Shown: in pieces, positions 7,807 through 19,090 of the stretch
How the letters are laid out: each line of letters starts with the position of its first letter
How positions within the stretch are numbered: the first letter of the stretch is position 1
DNA from: Flavobacterium acetivorans
Lineage (GTDB): Bacteria > Bacteroidota > Bacteroidia > Flavobacteriales > Flavobacteriaceae
Length of the DNA stretch: 64,000 nt
Assembly (NCBI RefSeq): GCF_020911885.1
Contig: NZ_CP087132.1
Location: 2,976,001-3,040,000 of the forward strand
Direction of reading: 5' to 3'
Notes under the pieces: generated by a model
The model's database searches: none
Seen by the model: the letters and a program-made list of their open reading frames with translations, nothing else
What the model was told of the DNA's origin: nothing
Made by a program: the position numbers and the translations under genes

Positions 7807-10800
7807 GTTGTGAATTGCTTTCAAAATTGTATTTTAGCTTATAATTCCCAACTACTGTTCCGAATTAAACATATTAAAAGCAGTTGTGAATTGCTTTCAA
7901 AATTGTATTTTAGCTTATAATTCCCAACTTCTTAAAGCTGATGAAGTAGAATGATCTGGTTGTGAATTGCTTTCAAAATTGTATTTTAGCTTATAATTCC
8001 CAACATAATAACTCGTGTAAATCACATCATAGGTGTTGTGAATTGCTTTCAAAATTGTATTTTAGCTTATAATTCCCAACGGTTCCTTCAGGTAATGCAT
8101 CGGTATTCGTGTTGTGAATTGCTTTCAAAATTGTATTTTAGCTTATAATTCCCAACAGTAGCCCGCGAAAACTACAAAGCGGCTACGTTGTGAATTGCTT
8201 TCAAAATTGTATTTTAGCTTATAATTCCCAACGGAGGATCAACAATCGAGCTTATCGATGCCGTTGTGAATTGCTTTCAAAATTGTATTTTAGCTTATAA
8301 TTCCCAACGTTTAATGGTGTTTTTAATCTTATTGCTCAGTTGTGAATTGCTTTCAAAATTGTATTTTAGCTTATAATTCCCAACGCCAGCGTCAACTCCT
8401 TGTTCTAGTATAGAGTTGTGAATTGCTTTCAAAATTGTATTTTAGCTTATAATTCCCAACCAAAAGACAGAATTGGAAATCATTAAAATGGTTGTGAATT
8501 GCTTTCAAAATTGTATTTTAGCTTATAATTCCCAACAAGACGGAGTTTTCTGTATGTCAACAGTTGGTTGTGAATTGCTTTCAAAATTGTATTTTAGCTT
8601 ATAATTCCCAACTTTTCCATGGTTATTGTGCTTTTCTTAGAGTTGTGAATTGCTTTCAAAATTGTATTTTAGCTTATAATTCCCAACAAAATTTCAACCC
8701 ACTTAGATCTTGCTGAGGTTGTGAATTGCTTTCAAAATTGTATTTTAGCTTATAATTCCCAACAGATGATGATGTTCGTTGCCTTTTCAACCAGTTGTGA
8801 ATTGCTTTCAAAATTGTATTTTAGCTTATAATTCCCAACCAACAGGATTTAAAGACTGCAAAGCCTTTTGTTGTGAATTGCTTTCAAAATTGTATTTTAG
8901 CTTATAATTCCCAACAAAAGATTATCTTTGAATTTTAGGTATGGTGTTGTGAATTGCTTTCAAAATTGTATTTTAGCTTATAATTCCCAACTGGAATACA
9001 GCAAGTAGAAACCACAGCTATGTTGTGAATTGCTTTCAAAATTGTATTTTAGCTTATAATTCCCAACAATATCAATGTGTTGTTGCGTGCTGATATAAGT
9101 TGTGAATTGCTTTCAAAATTGTATTTTAGCTTATAATTCCCAACAAATGACAGCATTACTAAGATTGAATATTAGTTGTGAATTGCTTTCAAAATTGTAT
9201 TTTAGCTTATAATTCCCAACACCTGATTGGGTCAAAACACTGTTACCTAAGTTGTGAATTGCTTTCAAAATTGTATTTTAGCTTATAATTCCCAACGGTC
9301 TTTTATACCATTTTCCAACTTCTAACGTTGTGAATTGCTTTCAAAATTGTATTTTAGCTTATAATTCCCAACAAACGTGGATTGCTACCAAAGGTTTAGA
9401 CTGTTGTGAATTGCTTTCAAAATTGTATTTTAGCTTATAATTCCCAACAGGCAAGTAAGGCGTAGAGCTGTAAGCGTTGTTGTGAATTGCTTTCAAAATT
9501 GTATTTTAGCTTATAATTCCCAACCAGAAGCATCCCATGTACCTCTATCGTTAAGTTGTGAATTGCTTTCAAAATTGTATTTTAGCTTATAATTCCCAAC
9601 CTATAAGGTGTTTTGTTGAAAGGATAACGGTTGTGAATTGCTTTCAAAATTGTATTTTAGCTTATAATTCCCAACAAATATAAATAGGACTTATCTATGA
9701 TAACTGTTGTGAATTGCTTTCAAAATTGTATTTTAGCTTATAATTCCCAACCGATACGCAGATTGGAACTCCTTTCACCGCGTTGTGAATTGCTTTCAAA
9801 ATTGTATTTTAGCTTATAATTCCCAACTAATAAATATAATGTTTACGCAAGAATCTAGTTGTGAATTGCTTTCAAAATTGTATTTTAGCTTATAATTCCC
9901 AACCGGAGAGATTTATTGGGCATCTGGCTCTTTGTTGTGAATTGCTTTCAAAATTGTATTTTAGCTTATAATTCCCAACCAATCCAATTTCTTTCAAATC
10001 GCCATCATGGTTGTGAATTGCTTTCAAAATTGTATTTTAGCTTATAATTCCCAACTCTATGATTATTTATTAACGTCAAAACCTCGTTGTGAATTGCTTT
10101 CAAAATTGTATTTTAGCTTATAATTCCCAACAAAATAAAAATAAATTCGAAGCTTACACCAGTTGTGAATTGCTTTCAAAATTGTATTTTAGCTTATAAT
10201 TCCCAACGTTTTGCGTTGGCTATACACTCTTCTTTTGGTTGTGAATTGCTTTCAAAATTGTATTTTAGCTTATAATTCCCAACTGGCTCGAACACAACAT
10301 CTACTGTAAGCGGGTTGTGAATTGCTTTCAAAATTGTATTTTAGCTTATAATTCCCAACTAACTGATACTTATAATGTTCGTTTATATGGTTGTGAATTG
10401 CTTTCAAAATTGTATTTTAGCTTATAATTCCCAACTTGATGTCCAGGATAGTTATTGCGGTTAGAGTTGTGAATTGCTTTCAAAATTGTATTTTAGCTTA
10501 TAATTCCCAACTGAAACGGCTACTAATACTCCTCATCCTATGTTGTGAATTGCTTTCAAAATTGTATTTTAGCTTATAATTCCCAACAGGTGCGGACGTA
10601 CCCGTTTGTGATATTGTTGTTGTGAATTGCTTTCAAAATTGTATTTTAGCTTATAATTCCCAACTCATCCGCTAATTGTTTGTAAAATTCTTTGGTTGTG
10701 AATTGCTTTCAAAATTGTATTTTAGCTTATAATTCCCAACAAACACATTGTATAAAGGTTCTACCTTAACGTTGTGAATTGCTTTCAAAATTGTATTTTA

Positions 10801-12867
10801 GCTTATAATTCCCAACAAAATTTCCCAATTCTAAAATAATTGCTTTGTTGTGAATTGCTTTCAAAATTGTATTTTAGCTTATAATTCCCAACTATTAGCG
10901 GTACAAATTCTATCTCTGTATTGTTGTGAATTGCTTTCAAAATTGTATTTTAGCTTATAATTCCCAACAATGAATTTAGTAAATCCATATAGATTTAGTT
11001 GTGAATTGCTTTCAAAATTGTATTTTAGCTTATAATTCCCAACTTACCTCCTATTTTTCTCTTTACCAGATGAGTTGTGAATTGCTTTCAAAATTGTATT
11101 TTAGCTTATAATTCCCAACTTTGAATTTTTAAATCAAATGATGATTTAGGTTGTGAATTGCTTTCAAAATTGTATTTTAGCTTATAATTCCCAACTTTCT
11201 TAAATGACTTTATAGAGCACCCGCAGTTGTGAATTGCTTTCAAAATTGTATTTTAGCTTATAATTCCCAACATCAGGACCGTTATAAATTGTCTGTTACT
11301 GGTTGTGAATTGCTTTCAAAATTGTATTTTAGCTTATAATTCCCAACCTGATCCTTTGTCAACTTATCAAAAGGTTTGTTGTGAATTGCTTTCAAAATTG
11401 TATTTTAGCTTATAATTCCCAACCAGCTACGCCCACACCAAATGATTTTATTGGTTGTGAATTGCTTTCAAAATTGTATTTTAGCTTATAATTCCCAACT
11501 TATTTTTAATATAAAGTTGTCTTCCATCAGTTGTGAATTGCTTTCAAAATTGTATTTTAGCTTATAATTCCCAACTCAAGTTTTTCATACTTCGTTAAAC
11601 TCTTAGTTGTGAATTGCTTTCAAAATTGTATTTTAGCTTATAATTCCCAACCTGTTGTGTGCTATATGGCCATAACGTGCAGTTGTGAATTGCTTTCAAA
11701 ATTGTATTTTAGCTTATAATTCCCAACCAGTAGTAACTGTAATAGTTCCTACATGGTGTTGTGAATTGCTTTCAAAATTGTATTTTAGCTTATAATTCCC
11801 AACAGCTTCGCCGGTGCAATGCTGGCTACTGGAGTTGTGAATTGCTTTCAAAATTGTATTTTAGCTTATAATTCCCAACAGTATCAGGATCCGGAAGTGG
11901 TAACTTGGTGTTGTGAATTGCTTTCAAAATTGTATTTTAGCTTATAATTCCCAACGCAAACACATTGAACTGCAAACGGAAATGAGTTGTGAATTGCTTT
12001 CAAAATTGTATTTTAGCTTATAATTCCCAACATTGGCTAAAAACATCATACCTGTTGATCCGTTGTGAATTGCTTTCAAAATTGTATTTTAGCTTATAAT
12101 TCCCAACCATAGAGCATAATAGGTTTTGTGCTATTTAGTTGTGAATTGCTTTCAAAATTGTATTTTAGCTTATAATTCCCAACGTGTAGAATTGGCTTTT
12201 GAAAGCGTTGGTTGTTGTGAATTGCTTTCAAAATTGTATTTTAGCTTATAATTCCCAACAGATTAAAAGATTAATCACCTCAGACACTCGTTGTGAATTG
12301 CTTTCAAAATTGTATTTTAGCTTATAATTCCCAACCGATTGTTGTAGAAAGATCTAAACCAGCATGTTGTGAATTGCTTTCAAAATTGTATTTTAGCTTA
12401 TAATTCCCAACTGTATTATTTATACTTATAGCTACACTATTGTTGTGAATTGCTTTCAAAATTGTATTTTAGCTTATAATTCCCAACCTCTTGGTTTTGA
12501 GTACTTAAACCCATTGAGTTGTGAATTGCTTTCAAAATTGTATTTTAGCTTATAATTCCCAACTAAAGCTTAGAATACGCTGATCATACACAAGTTGTGA
12601 ATTGCTTTCAAAATTGTATTTTAGCTTATAATTCCCAACGGAGCTGTTTTTGCTTCAAGGAAACGAACAGTTGTGAATTGCTTTCAAAATTGTATTTTAG
12701 CTTATAATTCCCAACATGCTTCTTATGAACTTAAACAGCTCTTTTGTTGTGAATTGCTTTCAAAATTGTATTTTAGCTTATAATTCCCAACATAAACTCC
12801 ATAAACCACAATGCAACCAAAGTTGTGAATTGCTTTCAAAATTGTATTTTAGCTTATAATTCCCAAC
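7807..12867 (+). CRISPR. Type II-C CRISPR array, 67 repeats and 66 spacers
   Basis: The repeat is 46 nt, from GTTGTGAATTGCTTTCAA to TTATAATTCCCAAC; all copies I checked, including both ends, are identical. The period is 76 nt throughout, with 30-nt spacers except one of 29 nt (9601-9629). The tracrRNA anti-repeat (19140-19157) pairs with the first 18 nt of the repeat as written on the plus strand, so crRNAs are read on the plus strand, opposite to cas9-cas1-cas2. Each repeat holds promoter-like boxes near its 3' end (TATAAT at repeat positions 34-39; TTG, 19 nt, TATTTTAG at positions 2-31), recalling the repeat-internal promoters of Neisseria II-C arrays. No spacer origin can be named without a search. 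Confidence 0.98.
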
Positions 12868-12993
12868 ATACCACGACTTAATTGTCTGGTATATTGGTAG
12901 TTATAGGTTAGTTTTGAAATTAAAAAAAGTGGCGTTTGTATATTGTTTTACAGTTAGTTATGCTTTTTTAAAATCCTGTCCTAAATCTTCTGA
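12868..12993. other. Array-to-cas2 junction, AT-rich
   Basis: Between the last repeat and the cas2 stop lies an AT-rich sequence with AAAAAAAG and TTTTTT runs and no gene. It could be the leader or the trailer; the sequence alone does not decide which end acquires spacers. Confidence 0.4.
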
Positions 12994-13341
12994 CTAGAAC
13001 AATTCCAATTGTTGGGAGGGTTTATCCGTTTCGACTTGCTTTTTTCCATAAAAAAGCTCCATCATCCCAAATTGTTTATCAGTTATTTGCATCACACCAA
13101 TCTTGCCATGTTCGGGCAGGCTGTTTCTTATTCTTTTGGAGTGTACTTCGGCATTTTCCCTGCTTGCACAAAAACGCATGTAGATGGAGAATTGGAACAT
13201 GGAAAACCCATCGTCTAATAACTTCTTCCGGAATCCAGAAGCTATTTTACGTTCCTTACGGGTTTCAGTAGGCAGGTCAAAAAAGACTAATATCCACAAA
13301 CTTCTATATTGATTTAAGCGGGTGTAATGATCATCATACAT
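12994..13341 (-). CDS. cas2: CRISPR-associated endonuclease Cas2
   Basis: A 115-residue protein with the Cas2 start YRSLWILVFFDLPTETRKERK, where the Asp after FF is the conserved catalytic or structural acid, followed by FRKKLLDDGFSMFQFSIYMRF and a ferredoxin-like C-terminal half. It forms the Cas1-Cas2 integrase that inserts new spacers. Its start overlaps the cas1 end by 8 nt, so both are co-translated. It is the cas gene nearest the array. No csn2 or cas4 is present, which makes the locus subtype II-C. Confidence 0.95.
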   Translation of the reverse strand: MYDDHYTRLNQYRSLWILVFFDLPTETRKERKIASGFRKKLLDDGFSMFQFSIYMRFCASRENAEVHSKRIRNSLPEHGKIGVMQITDKQFGMMELFYGKKQVETDKPSQQLELF

Positions 13342-14245
13342 AAATGGGGTATAAAATTTTCCTTGCCGAACCTTCGAAACAGGCTTGCAACGAATGCGTG
13401 GTTCTACTCATGGCGACCATCAAAGGACTGTTTTTTCCGTCTATAAATACATCGATGGTGGCAATATTCAATAACTGTTTTTTCATGGCAATGGTCAATT
13501 CGTCAACTACATCTTCGGTTTCCATGATGTGACAAACAATTAAATCGACATAAGGACGATAAGGTTCCATAATATCATCGGCTAAGCAATAGGCATTGTA
13601 TTTATTTCGGTGAAAAATACCCATCGTGGGCAACATTCCGGAGCTTACGATAGCTCGTGCCGTAATGGCTCTCAAAATAGCATAACCATAATTGAGTAAA
13701 TTGTTGGGAGGAACTCCTTTTTGTCCCCTATTGAAAGTTTCCTCACCCTTACAAAGAGTCGGGCTCAGACTTTGCCAATAAAAAACCGCTGCCCTAGATT
13801 CGTGATTGAGTGCATCTCCAGAAGTGACCTCCTTTGCCCAAAGTTCCATTTTTCGCATCGGGATGCCTTTTTCTTTGAGTAATCCCGCCTGATTCATGAT
13901 TTTGGCACTAATGGTTTGTTGCCACAAATTCTTTTTGAGTGGTGCAGATGCATTAATCTGATTTTTGAACCGTTCGCTTTGTTCGGTATGTCCGTCTAGC
14001 GGCATAAGCAATCCAATAGGCAAATGCTGATGGTCACAATTAATCAACGCCACGTTGTTGTGAATGAGTTTTTCCAGCAAACCATTGGTAATTGTGATTT
14101 GCTGGTTTTCTAATACGATTACACCAATGTCTTCAATAGCCACCGTCTTAGTTTCTTGCTCCTTGTCAGGATAAGAAATGACTATTTGTTCATTTTTGGT
14201 GCTCAAATAAGCAGGATTACCGAAGAAAAGGGTTCTCTTAATCAT
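13334..14245 (-). CDS. cas1: CRISPR-associated endonuclease Cas1
   Basis: A 303-residue type II Cas1 integrase. The metal-binding triad is visible: Glu in NHESRAAVFYW, His in GIFHRNKYNAYCLADD and the acidic residue in DIMEPYRPYVD. The N-terminal beta domain (KRTLFFGNPAYLSTKNEQIVI) and the helical catalytic domain are both complete. Its ATG lies 410 nt downstream of the cas9 stop, an unusually long gap filled with hairpin repeats, so cas1-cas2 may have its own promoter. Length is normal for the family. Confidence 0.97.
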   Translation of the reverse strand: MIKRTLFFGNPAYLSTKNEQIVISYPDKEQETKTVAIEDIGVIVLENQQITITNGLLEKLIHNNVALINCDHQHLPIGLLMPLDGHTEQSERFKNQINASAPLKKNLWQQTISAKIMNQAGLLKEKGIPMRKMELWAKEVTSGDALNHESRAAVFYWQSLSPTLCKGEETFNRGQKGVPPNNLLNYGYAILRAITARAIVSSGMLPTMGIFHRNKYNAYCLADDIMEPYRPYVDLIVCHIMETEDVVDELTIAMKKQLLNIATIDVFIDGKNSPLMVAMSRTTHSLQACFEGSARKILYPIYV

Positions 14246-14344
14246 TTTTTTTAATTTAAAAATCCATAATTACTTTTAATGACCCACAAAATATTTTGGC
14301 TAAAGACTTCTGCACCCAATTTCTTTTTTTGTTGAATGAGGCAA

Positions 14345-14549
14345 AGCCCAATCCTATTGATTTTGAATTGCAATTATTTTTTGAATCGCCCCATTTTTAT
14401 TTTTTTATTAATGGAATGGGCTTAAGCCCAATCCTATTCATATTATGTTATAATCATTTTTATGAATTGCCTCAAGCTTTTGAATTGCCTCCAGCTTTAG
14501 CTACAGGAGAAAATAGGACAATACTATATGGCTTTAGCCCAATCCTATT
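14345..14549. repeat. Three hairpin repeats between cas1 and cas9
   Basis: AGCCCAATCCTATT occurs three times (14345-14358, 14425-14438, 14536-14549), each time as the right arm of a small stem (GGC...GCC). The middle copy is a 14-bp perfect palindrome, TGGGCTTAAGCCCA (14417-14430), and 20 of 22 positions of 14413-14434 are symmetric. No gene is present: the open frame through this region (14296-14601) has no recognisable content. Possible roles are an attenuator, an RNA processing signal or a small RNA. Confidence 0.7.
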
Positions 14550-14655
14550 CTTTTCTGAATTTATATCTGTCAATAAATTCATTATATTCATTTTCAAATG
14601 ATTGTTTGCTATAATGCTCCTCTTGGTTCTTAATGTAATTCCGAACTTTATCAAG

Positions 14656-17600
14656 TTAAGATTTAAACACTATACTCCCATCTAATTCCATTTCAAAATC
14701 GATTCCTTCGATTGCAAAACTCCAATTAGCTTGTCTTAAGCGTAAAAAAACTGGTTTTTCGCTTACATCAAAATATGCATATTCTTTGTTTTCTTTTTTT
14801 AAATCGGTATCAACACCAGCAGCCAAATGATGCTTAAATTTTATTCTACCATCGCCTTCAAACTGGTAAATTTTATACATTCTGTCAGAAAGTAGTTGCT
14901 TATGTTTTTTCTCTCTCATTAACTCTTTCAATTCTTCTATGCTTTCCTTGTAAAACAAAACTTTCTGCCCTGATTTTAATATAGCATAAAGTGGAATTGT
15001 TGATTTGCTTTTTCCCTTTCCAGTTTCAATTTGATTGTATAATGGAATTCCAAAATATTCTTTTTCGTTTTTAATTTTTAACGCTGCTACATGTCCGATG
15101 CTTAATATATTCATAACCTTAGCTTTCTCATTTTTATAGAATAAACACAACGTGTTTTCCCCGTTTTTTGCCAAAGTCTGTAACTTATATGTTTTGTCGG
15201 ATTTATAACTATGAGTATGAATTTTGACGGCAGTGCTATATTTAATGGTTTCTTTACATCTTATTCTACGAATTTTATTGACTATGTTTCCTTTTTTATC
15301 AAACATCCAAACTCCATTTGCTAATGCGGTTTTAAAATCAGATTCATTAACTTGTTTTTTTATCATTTCAAACAAAGCATTATCCACAATTATTTTTTCA
15401 ACTTCTTCCAATGTTTTAAAGCCGGGCGAATTAGCATCCTTTTTATAAATCAAATCTTTACGAATCACTACGAATGTTTCATCTTGTAGAATCATTTTTT
15501 TATTTTCATCAAATAAAATTTTATTGTCCTGATCTCTCAATGGCTGTTTTATAGCTCCGTATAGGGATTCTCCGTGTAATTGACCTCTAATCGTATCTCC
15601 TTTAGCAATTTTTGGAGTTTTTTTGCCATTTTTGTCTAATCGGTCATGCCATTCCCCCAGATTATCCTTATATTTTAAGTATACTATTTTTCCTTTTTTT
15701 CTGACTTTTTTATATGTCGATAATGAGGTTTTATTTTCTGAAAGGTTGTTTATCAAAATTTCTTTCTCGATAAATAAAACTTTAGAGGCTGAAAAATTTT
15801 CCCAATCTTTCGGTTTTTCATGATAAATTTTGCCAGTTTTTCTATCTTTTTCATCATTGTATTTCTGTAAAATTTTATCTCTTTCGTAATATGGTGGAAT
15901 TAAAGTTAAAATTGCGGCATCAATTGCATGGTGACTATGTACATTTCGATTTTTCTTTGCAAAAGGTAGCTTGATTTCATAAATCTCTTTAAAACAATTT
16001 ACAACTTCTGCTTTTTCTACAGCGACCTTTTTAAATACCGTTTTTAGATACGGTAATGCGTATTTCGTTATAATTTGAGTGTCTCTCAATTGACTATTTT
16101 TCCAACCAGATTTGTATTCTTCTAATGTAAAAGTGTGTAATTTGGATTTTAAATAATCCAAATCAAATTTAATCATGTGATAACGTTGGATACAAGCATC
16201 CTTTACATCTTTAGTTGATGCGTATGATGCTTTTTTCTTCCATTCATCATATGAATTTTGCAATTCTTCAATCTTTTTCCATTCAACTGATTCAACTTCT
16301 TTTCCTTTAATCTTCTTAATGGTTACTGTCCTTTTACCAAAAATAATTTCGATATTTTTTATGATTGGATTATAGCTTTTACCGTTAATAATTGCTTCTG
16401 TATTATAATTTGAAAGTTGCGTTGGAAAGAGTTTTCCTTTTACTATTCTATTGAAGTTTGTATCTGTTAAAGTTAGGTTTTTCAATTCACTATCAAATGA
16501 AATACTTGCAGGTACAGTATGCTCTATATCATAATAACTTCCATTAAAAATATCGGAACTATTAATCGTTTTTCCTGTATAAAGGCACTTTCTGGCTTGC
16601 TCTTCCCAAAGTCTGATTTTTTTTAGTAAAGTTTTATCGTTCTCATCAAAAGTCGTTTTGCATTCTTCGTTGATTTCTCTAATCTTTTTTCTAAAAACTT
16701 CATTTTCTTTTTCTCTTTCGTTATTCCATCTTTCAATAGCTTTTCTTTTATTGGCGTCGTTTAATTCACGAGCGATTTCTATAACTACACGAGTATCATC
16801 ATTTATTTTGTCCGTTTGTAATAAGTAATTTAATAATTGTTTGAGTTTCTGGAGCGATTTTAATGCCATAGGATTTTTAAAACCTTTGCTAATTGGTTCA
16901 GGGCTTCCCAATAACTTCAATGAGCGACCTTGATATTCCGCATTTGGATTTCTCTGTAAAAATTGTTGAATTTTATTTTCTGTTAAAAAAATACTATTAT
17001 CCTTTATTTTGTATTCTTGATATTCTGATGCAGCGGCATAGTTTTCTTGTTCAGACGGATGCCATAAATATTTTTTTCTTTCGAGAGGGATATCGTATGT
17101 GTCTTGTAAAAATTCAAATATTTGGTTGTGTAAACGGGGTTGCTCTACAAATATATTCTTTTTTGATAGGACGGATTTTCTTAAAAACTCTTTAAACTTA
17201 TTGTATATATAGTTTGTAGTTTCTAATTTCCTATCATTTTCAAAATCATTCCACGTCTTTTCTCCAATGACTTCTATAATCTTATTGTTTATTCTTTTTA
17301 ATTCAGAGGAGTCAAGTCCTCTGTCGACTTCTATTGAATACCGGTGTTCTTCGTTTAATTCAGTTTGAATAAGATTGTTTACTATATCATTTAATGTTTT
17401 TTGATCTTTGTTGTTTCTTATTATTTTATCAACTTCATCGGCAAAGTAGAGAGACAATCCTTCCGTAATTTCTTCCGAACCTAAAACTTTATATAAATTC
17501 GCCAAATATATGGCGTGACTATATAAAAAACCTTTCTGAAGAAATGGTAAAACTTTTTTGATAGCGGATAAGCTCAAAGTTGCGTATCCTTGGTTTAATT

Positions 17601-18918
17601 TTATTTTAGAAAATTTAGTTGCTTTTTCTTCATCTAAATTTAATTTTTCTAATGCAAATTTTTGAAGGTTTTCTTGTCCATCAAATGTATTTAAAACATG
17701 CCAAATGTCTTCAAAAGTAAATTTGTTGTCTGTTTTCTTTTTAGGTTGAGATTCCCTGTTATGAATGGATTTCCATTGGAATTTTTCTTTCCAATCTTCT
17801 CCTAAAATATCATCAAAAGATTTTAACAACTTAGCAGAAATAATTTTAGTTTTTGAATGAAATTTGGAGTTTATAACAGCTCCATCCTTTGCTAATTGTT
17901 TTAAAATTGAACTTAATTCAAACTCATTAGAGGATTTATAAAAAATAGGATAGATTTTTTCTTTCAAATATATATTTCTATCCATCCCTTCAGGGACTTC
18001 AATTTTTAAATTATTGATAAAAACCCAAGTCCTATATTCTTCATACAAGGGATGGCTTATTGGAGCTCTTTTTTTATTTTTTTCGTAAATACAAATCCCA
18101 ACAAGTCCTTTCTGAGTTCTTAAAGGTCTCTGCCAGATAATCGCTTTCCACAAAAGTTGGTAATCTTTTTCTATAATATTATGAATTTTGCAAATCTCCT
18201 TAAGTTCGTCTTCATAATCCCTTCTTAAATTATATCGCTGACGTATTCTGCCTCCATTTTCTTTTTGATAATAAAATAAAGCGGCTCCTAATGTTTTATG
18301 TTCAATGATATAATCTGCAATAACATTTCTGCCTTGTGTTCCTGTTTTTTCACTGCCATTTAGCATCGTTTTAGCTTCCTCTTCATCTCTTCCTCTAAAG
18401 CCTCGCCTTTGTACTAATTGATATAAAACTCTTCCTAAAACATGAGGATTGTTTTGAAATACACGCTTGTGTTTCTCTTCAATTATAGAAGCCCTAAAAA
18501 CATAGTAGCTTTCAGTATCATCCTTTTCGAACAAATGAAAATCAGGTTTTCCATCTCCATTAAAGTCAAAACGCAACCACTGGATAAATCTATTGGATTG
18601 AGGATATTCACGTCTCCCCCCTTTTTCATACTTTCGCCATTTATCTAAATCTTCTATGGATAAGGGACAAAGTTCTTTTTCAATAAGATATTCCAGTAAC
18701 TTCCATTTTCTGTACTTCTCTGCCTGATAATTTCTCCTTTTTCCTCTACTTTCGGTACGTTTTTGAACTTTAGGGAACTCATTTCCCTTTTCAGAAGCAA
18801 CCCCTTTGTCAAAAGTCAAAACCCCATAATCAGTTATTTGGTTGTCATCCATAGAAGTATTTCTGATACACCAACCAACTGAATTGGTGCCTAGATCGAT
18901 TCCGATTGTTTTGCTCAT
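14656..18918 (-). CDS. cas9: Type II-C CRISPR effector nuclease Cas9
   Basis: A 1420-residue RNA-guided DNA endonuclease, normal length for Bacteroidota II-C. RuvC-I is IGIDLGTNSVGW with Asp8. The Arg-rich bridge helix follows (KRTESRGKRRNYQAEKYRKW, about residues 53-72). RuvC-II is VVIEIAREL with Glu714, HNH is YDIEHTVPAS with His800 and the later NFNR, and RuvC-III is HSHHAIDAAIL with His997 and Asp1000. All catalytic residues are present, so it should cut both strands. The C-terminal 400 residues hold the wedge and PAM-interacting region. A TATATTTG promoter lies 18-25 nt upstream of the ATG. The gene is divergent from tracrRNA, and the promoter region carries a match to sequence just upstream of the tracrRNA repeat mimic. 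Confidence 0.98.
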   Translation of the reverse strand: MSKTIGIDLGTNSVGWCIRNTSMDDNQITDYGVLTFDKGVASEKGNEFPKVQKRTESRGKRRNYQAEKYRKWKLLEYLIEKELCPLSIEDLDKWRKYEKGGRREYPQSNRFIQWLRFDFNGDGKPDFHLFEKDDTESYYVFRASIIEEKHKRVFQNNPHVLGRVLYQLVQRRGFRGRDEEEAKTMLNGSEKTGTQGRNVIADYIIEHKTLGAALFYYQKENGGRIRQRYNLRRDYEDELKEICKIHNIIEKDYQLLWKAIIWQRPLRTQKGLVGICIYEKNKKRAPISHPLYEEYRTWVFINNLKIEVPEGMDRNIYLKEKIYPIFYKSSNEFELSSILKQLAKDGAVINSKFHSKTKIISAKLLKSFDDILGEDWKEKFQWKSIHNRESQPKKKTDNKFTFEDIWHVLNTFDGQENLQKFALEKLNLDEEKATKFSKIKLNQGYATLSLSAIKKVLPFLQKGFLYSHAIYLANLYKVLGSEEITEGLSLYFADEVDKIIRNNKDQKTLNDIVNNLIQTELNEEHRYSIEVDRGLDSSELKRINNKIIEVIGEKTWNDFENDRKLETTNYIYNKFKEFLRKSVLSKKNIFVEQPRLHNQIFEFLQDTYDIPLERKKYLWHPSEQENYAAASEYQEYKIKDNSIFLTENKIQQFLQRNPNAEYQGRSLKLLGSPEPISKGFKNPMALKSLQKLKQLLNYLLQTDKINDDTRVVIEIARELNDANKRKAIERWNNEREKENEVFRKKIREINEECKTTFDENDKTLLKKIRLWEEQARKCLYTGKTINSSDIFNGSYYDIEHTVPASISFDSELKNLTLTDTNFNRIVKGKLFPTQLSNYNTEAIINGKSYNPIIKNIEIIFGKRTVTIKKIKGKEVESVEWKKIEELQNSYDEWKKKASYASTKDVKDACIQRYHMIKFDLDYLKSKLHTFTLEEYKSGWKNSQLRDTQIITKYALPYLKTVFKKVAVEKAEVVNCFKEIYEIKLPFAKKNRNVHSHHAIDAAILTLIPPYYERDKILQKYNDEKDRKTGKIYHEKPKDWENFSASKVLFIEKEILINNLSENKTSLSTYKKVRKKGKIVYLKYKDNLGEWHDRLDKNGKKTPKIAKGDTIRGQLHGESLYGAIKQPLRDQDNKILFDENKKMILQDETFVVIRKDLIYKKDANSPGFKTLEEVEKIIVDNALFEMIKKQVNESDFKTALANGVWMFDKKGNIVNKIRRIRCKETIKYSTAVKIHTHSYKSDKTYKLQTLAKNGENTLCLFYKNEKAKVMNILSIGHVAALKIKNEKEYFGIPLYNQIETGKGKSKSTIPLYAILKSGQKVLFYKESIEELKELMREKKHKQLLSDRMYKIYQFEGDGRIKFKHHLAAGVDTDLKKENKEYAYFDVSEKPVFLRLRQANWSFAIEGIDFEMELDGSIVFKS

Positions 18919-18935
18919 AACTTAATATTTTAATT

Positions 18936-18979
18936 CAAATATAAAAATAAATTAAGGTTCTACATACATTATAAAAAAG
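18936..18979 (-). promoter_or_regulatory. cas9 promoter with an 11-nt box shared with the tracrRNA upstream region
   Basis: On the minus strand the -7 box TATATTTG occupies 18943-18936. Eighteen nt upstream, ATAATGTATGT (18972-18962) lies where the -33 element is expected. The identical 11-mer is found at 19098-19108 on the plus strand, 19 nt upstream of the tracrRNA TATATTTG. The next seven positions upstream of the box (18973-18979) add four further matches. Confidence 0.7.
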
Positions 18980-19090
18980 TATTTATATCTTTGATTTAGA
19001 AAGGTAAAAACATATAATGCATGATGTGTTGAAGTTAGCTTCCAAAACTAATTTCTGGTTTTTTCGACTTAGCCTTTTTTACATAACTAT

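Noticed and set aside
14296..14601. 101-residue open frame in the cas1-cas9 gap
   Set aside because: Its sequence is made of the hairpin repeats and Phe/Leu-rich low complexity; no homology recognised.
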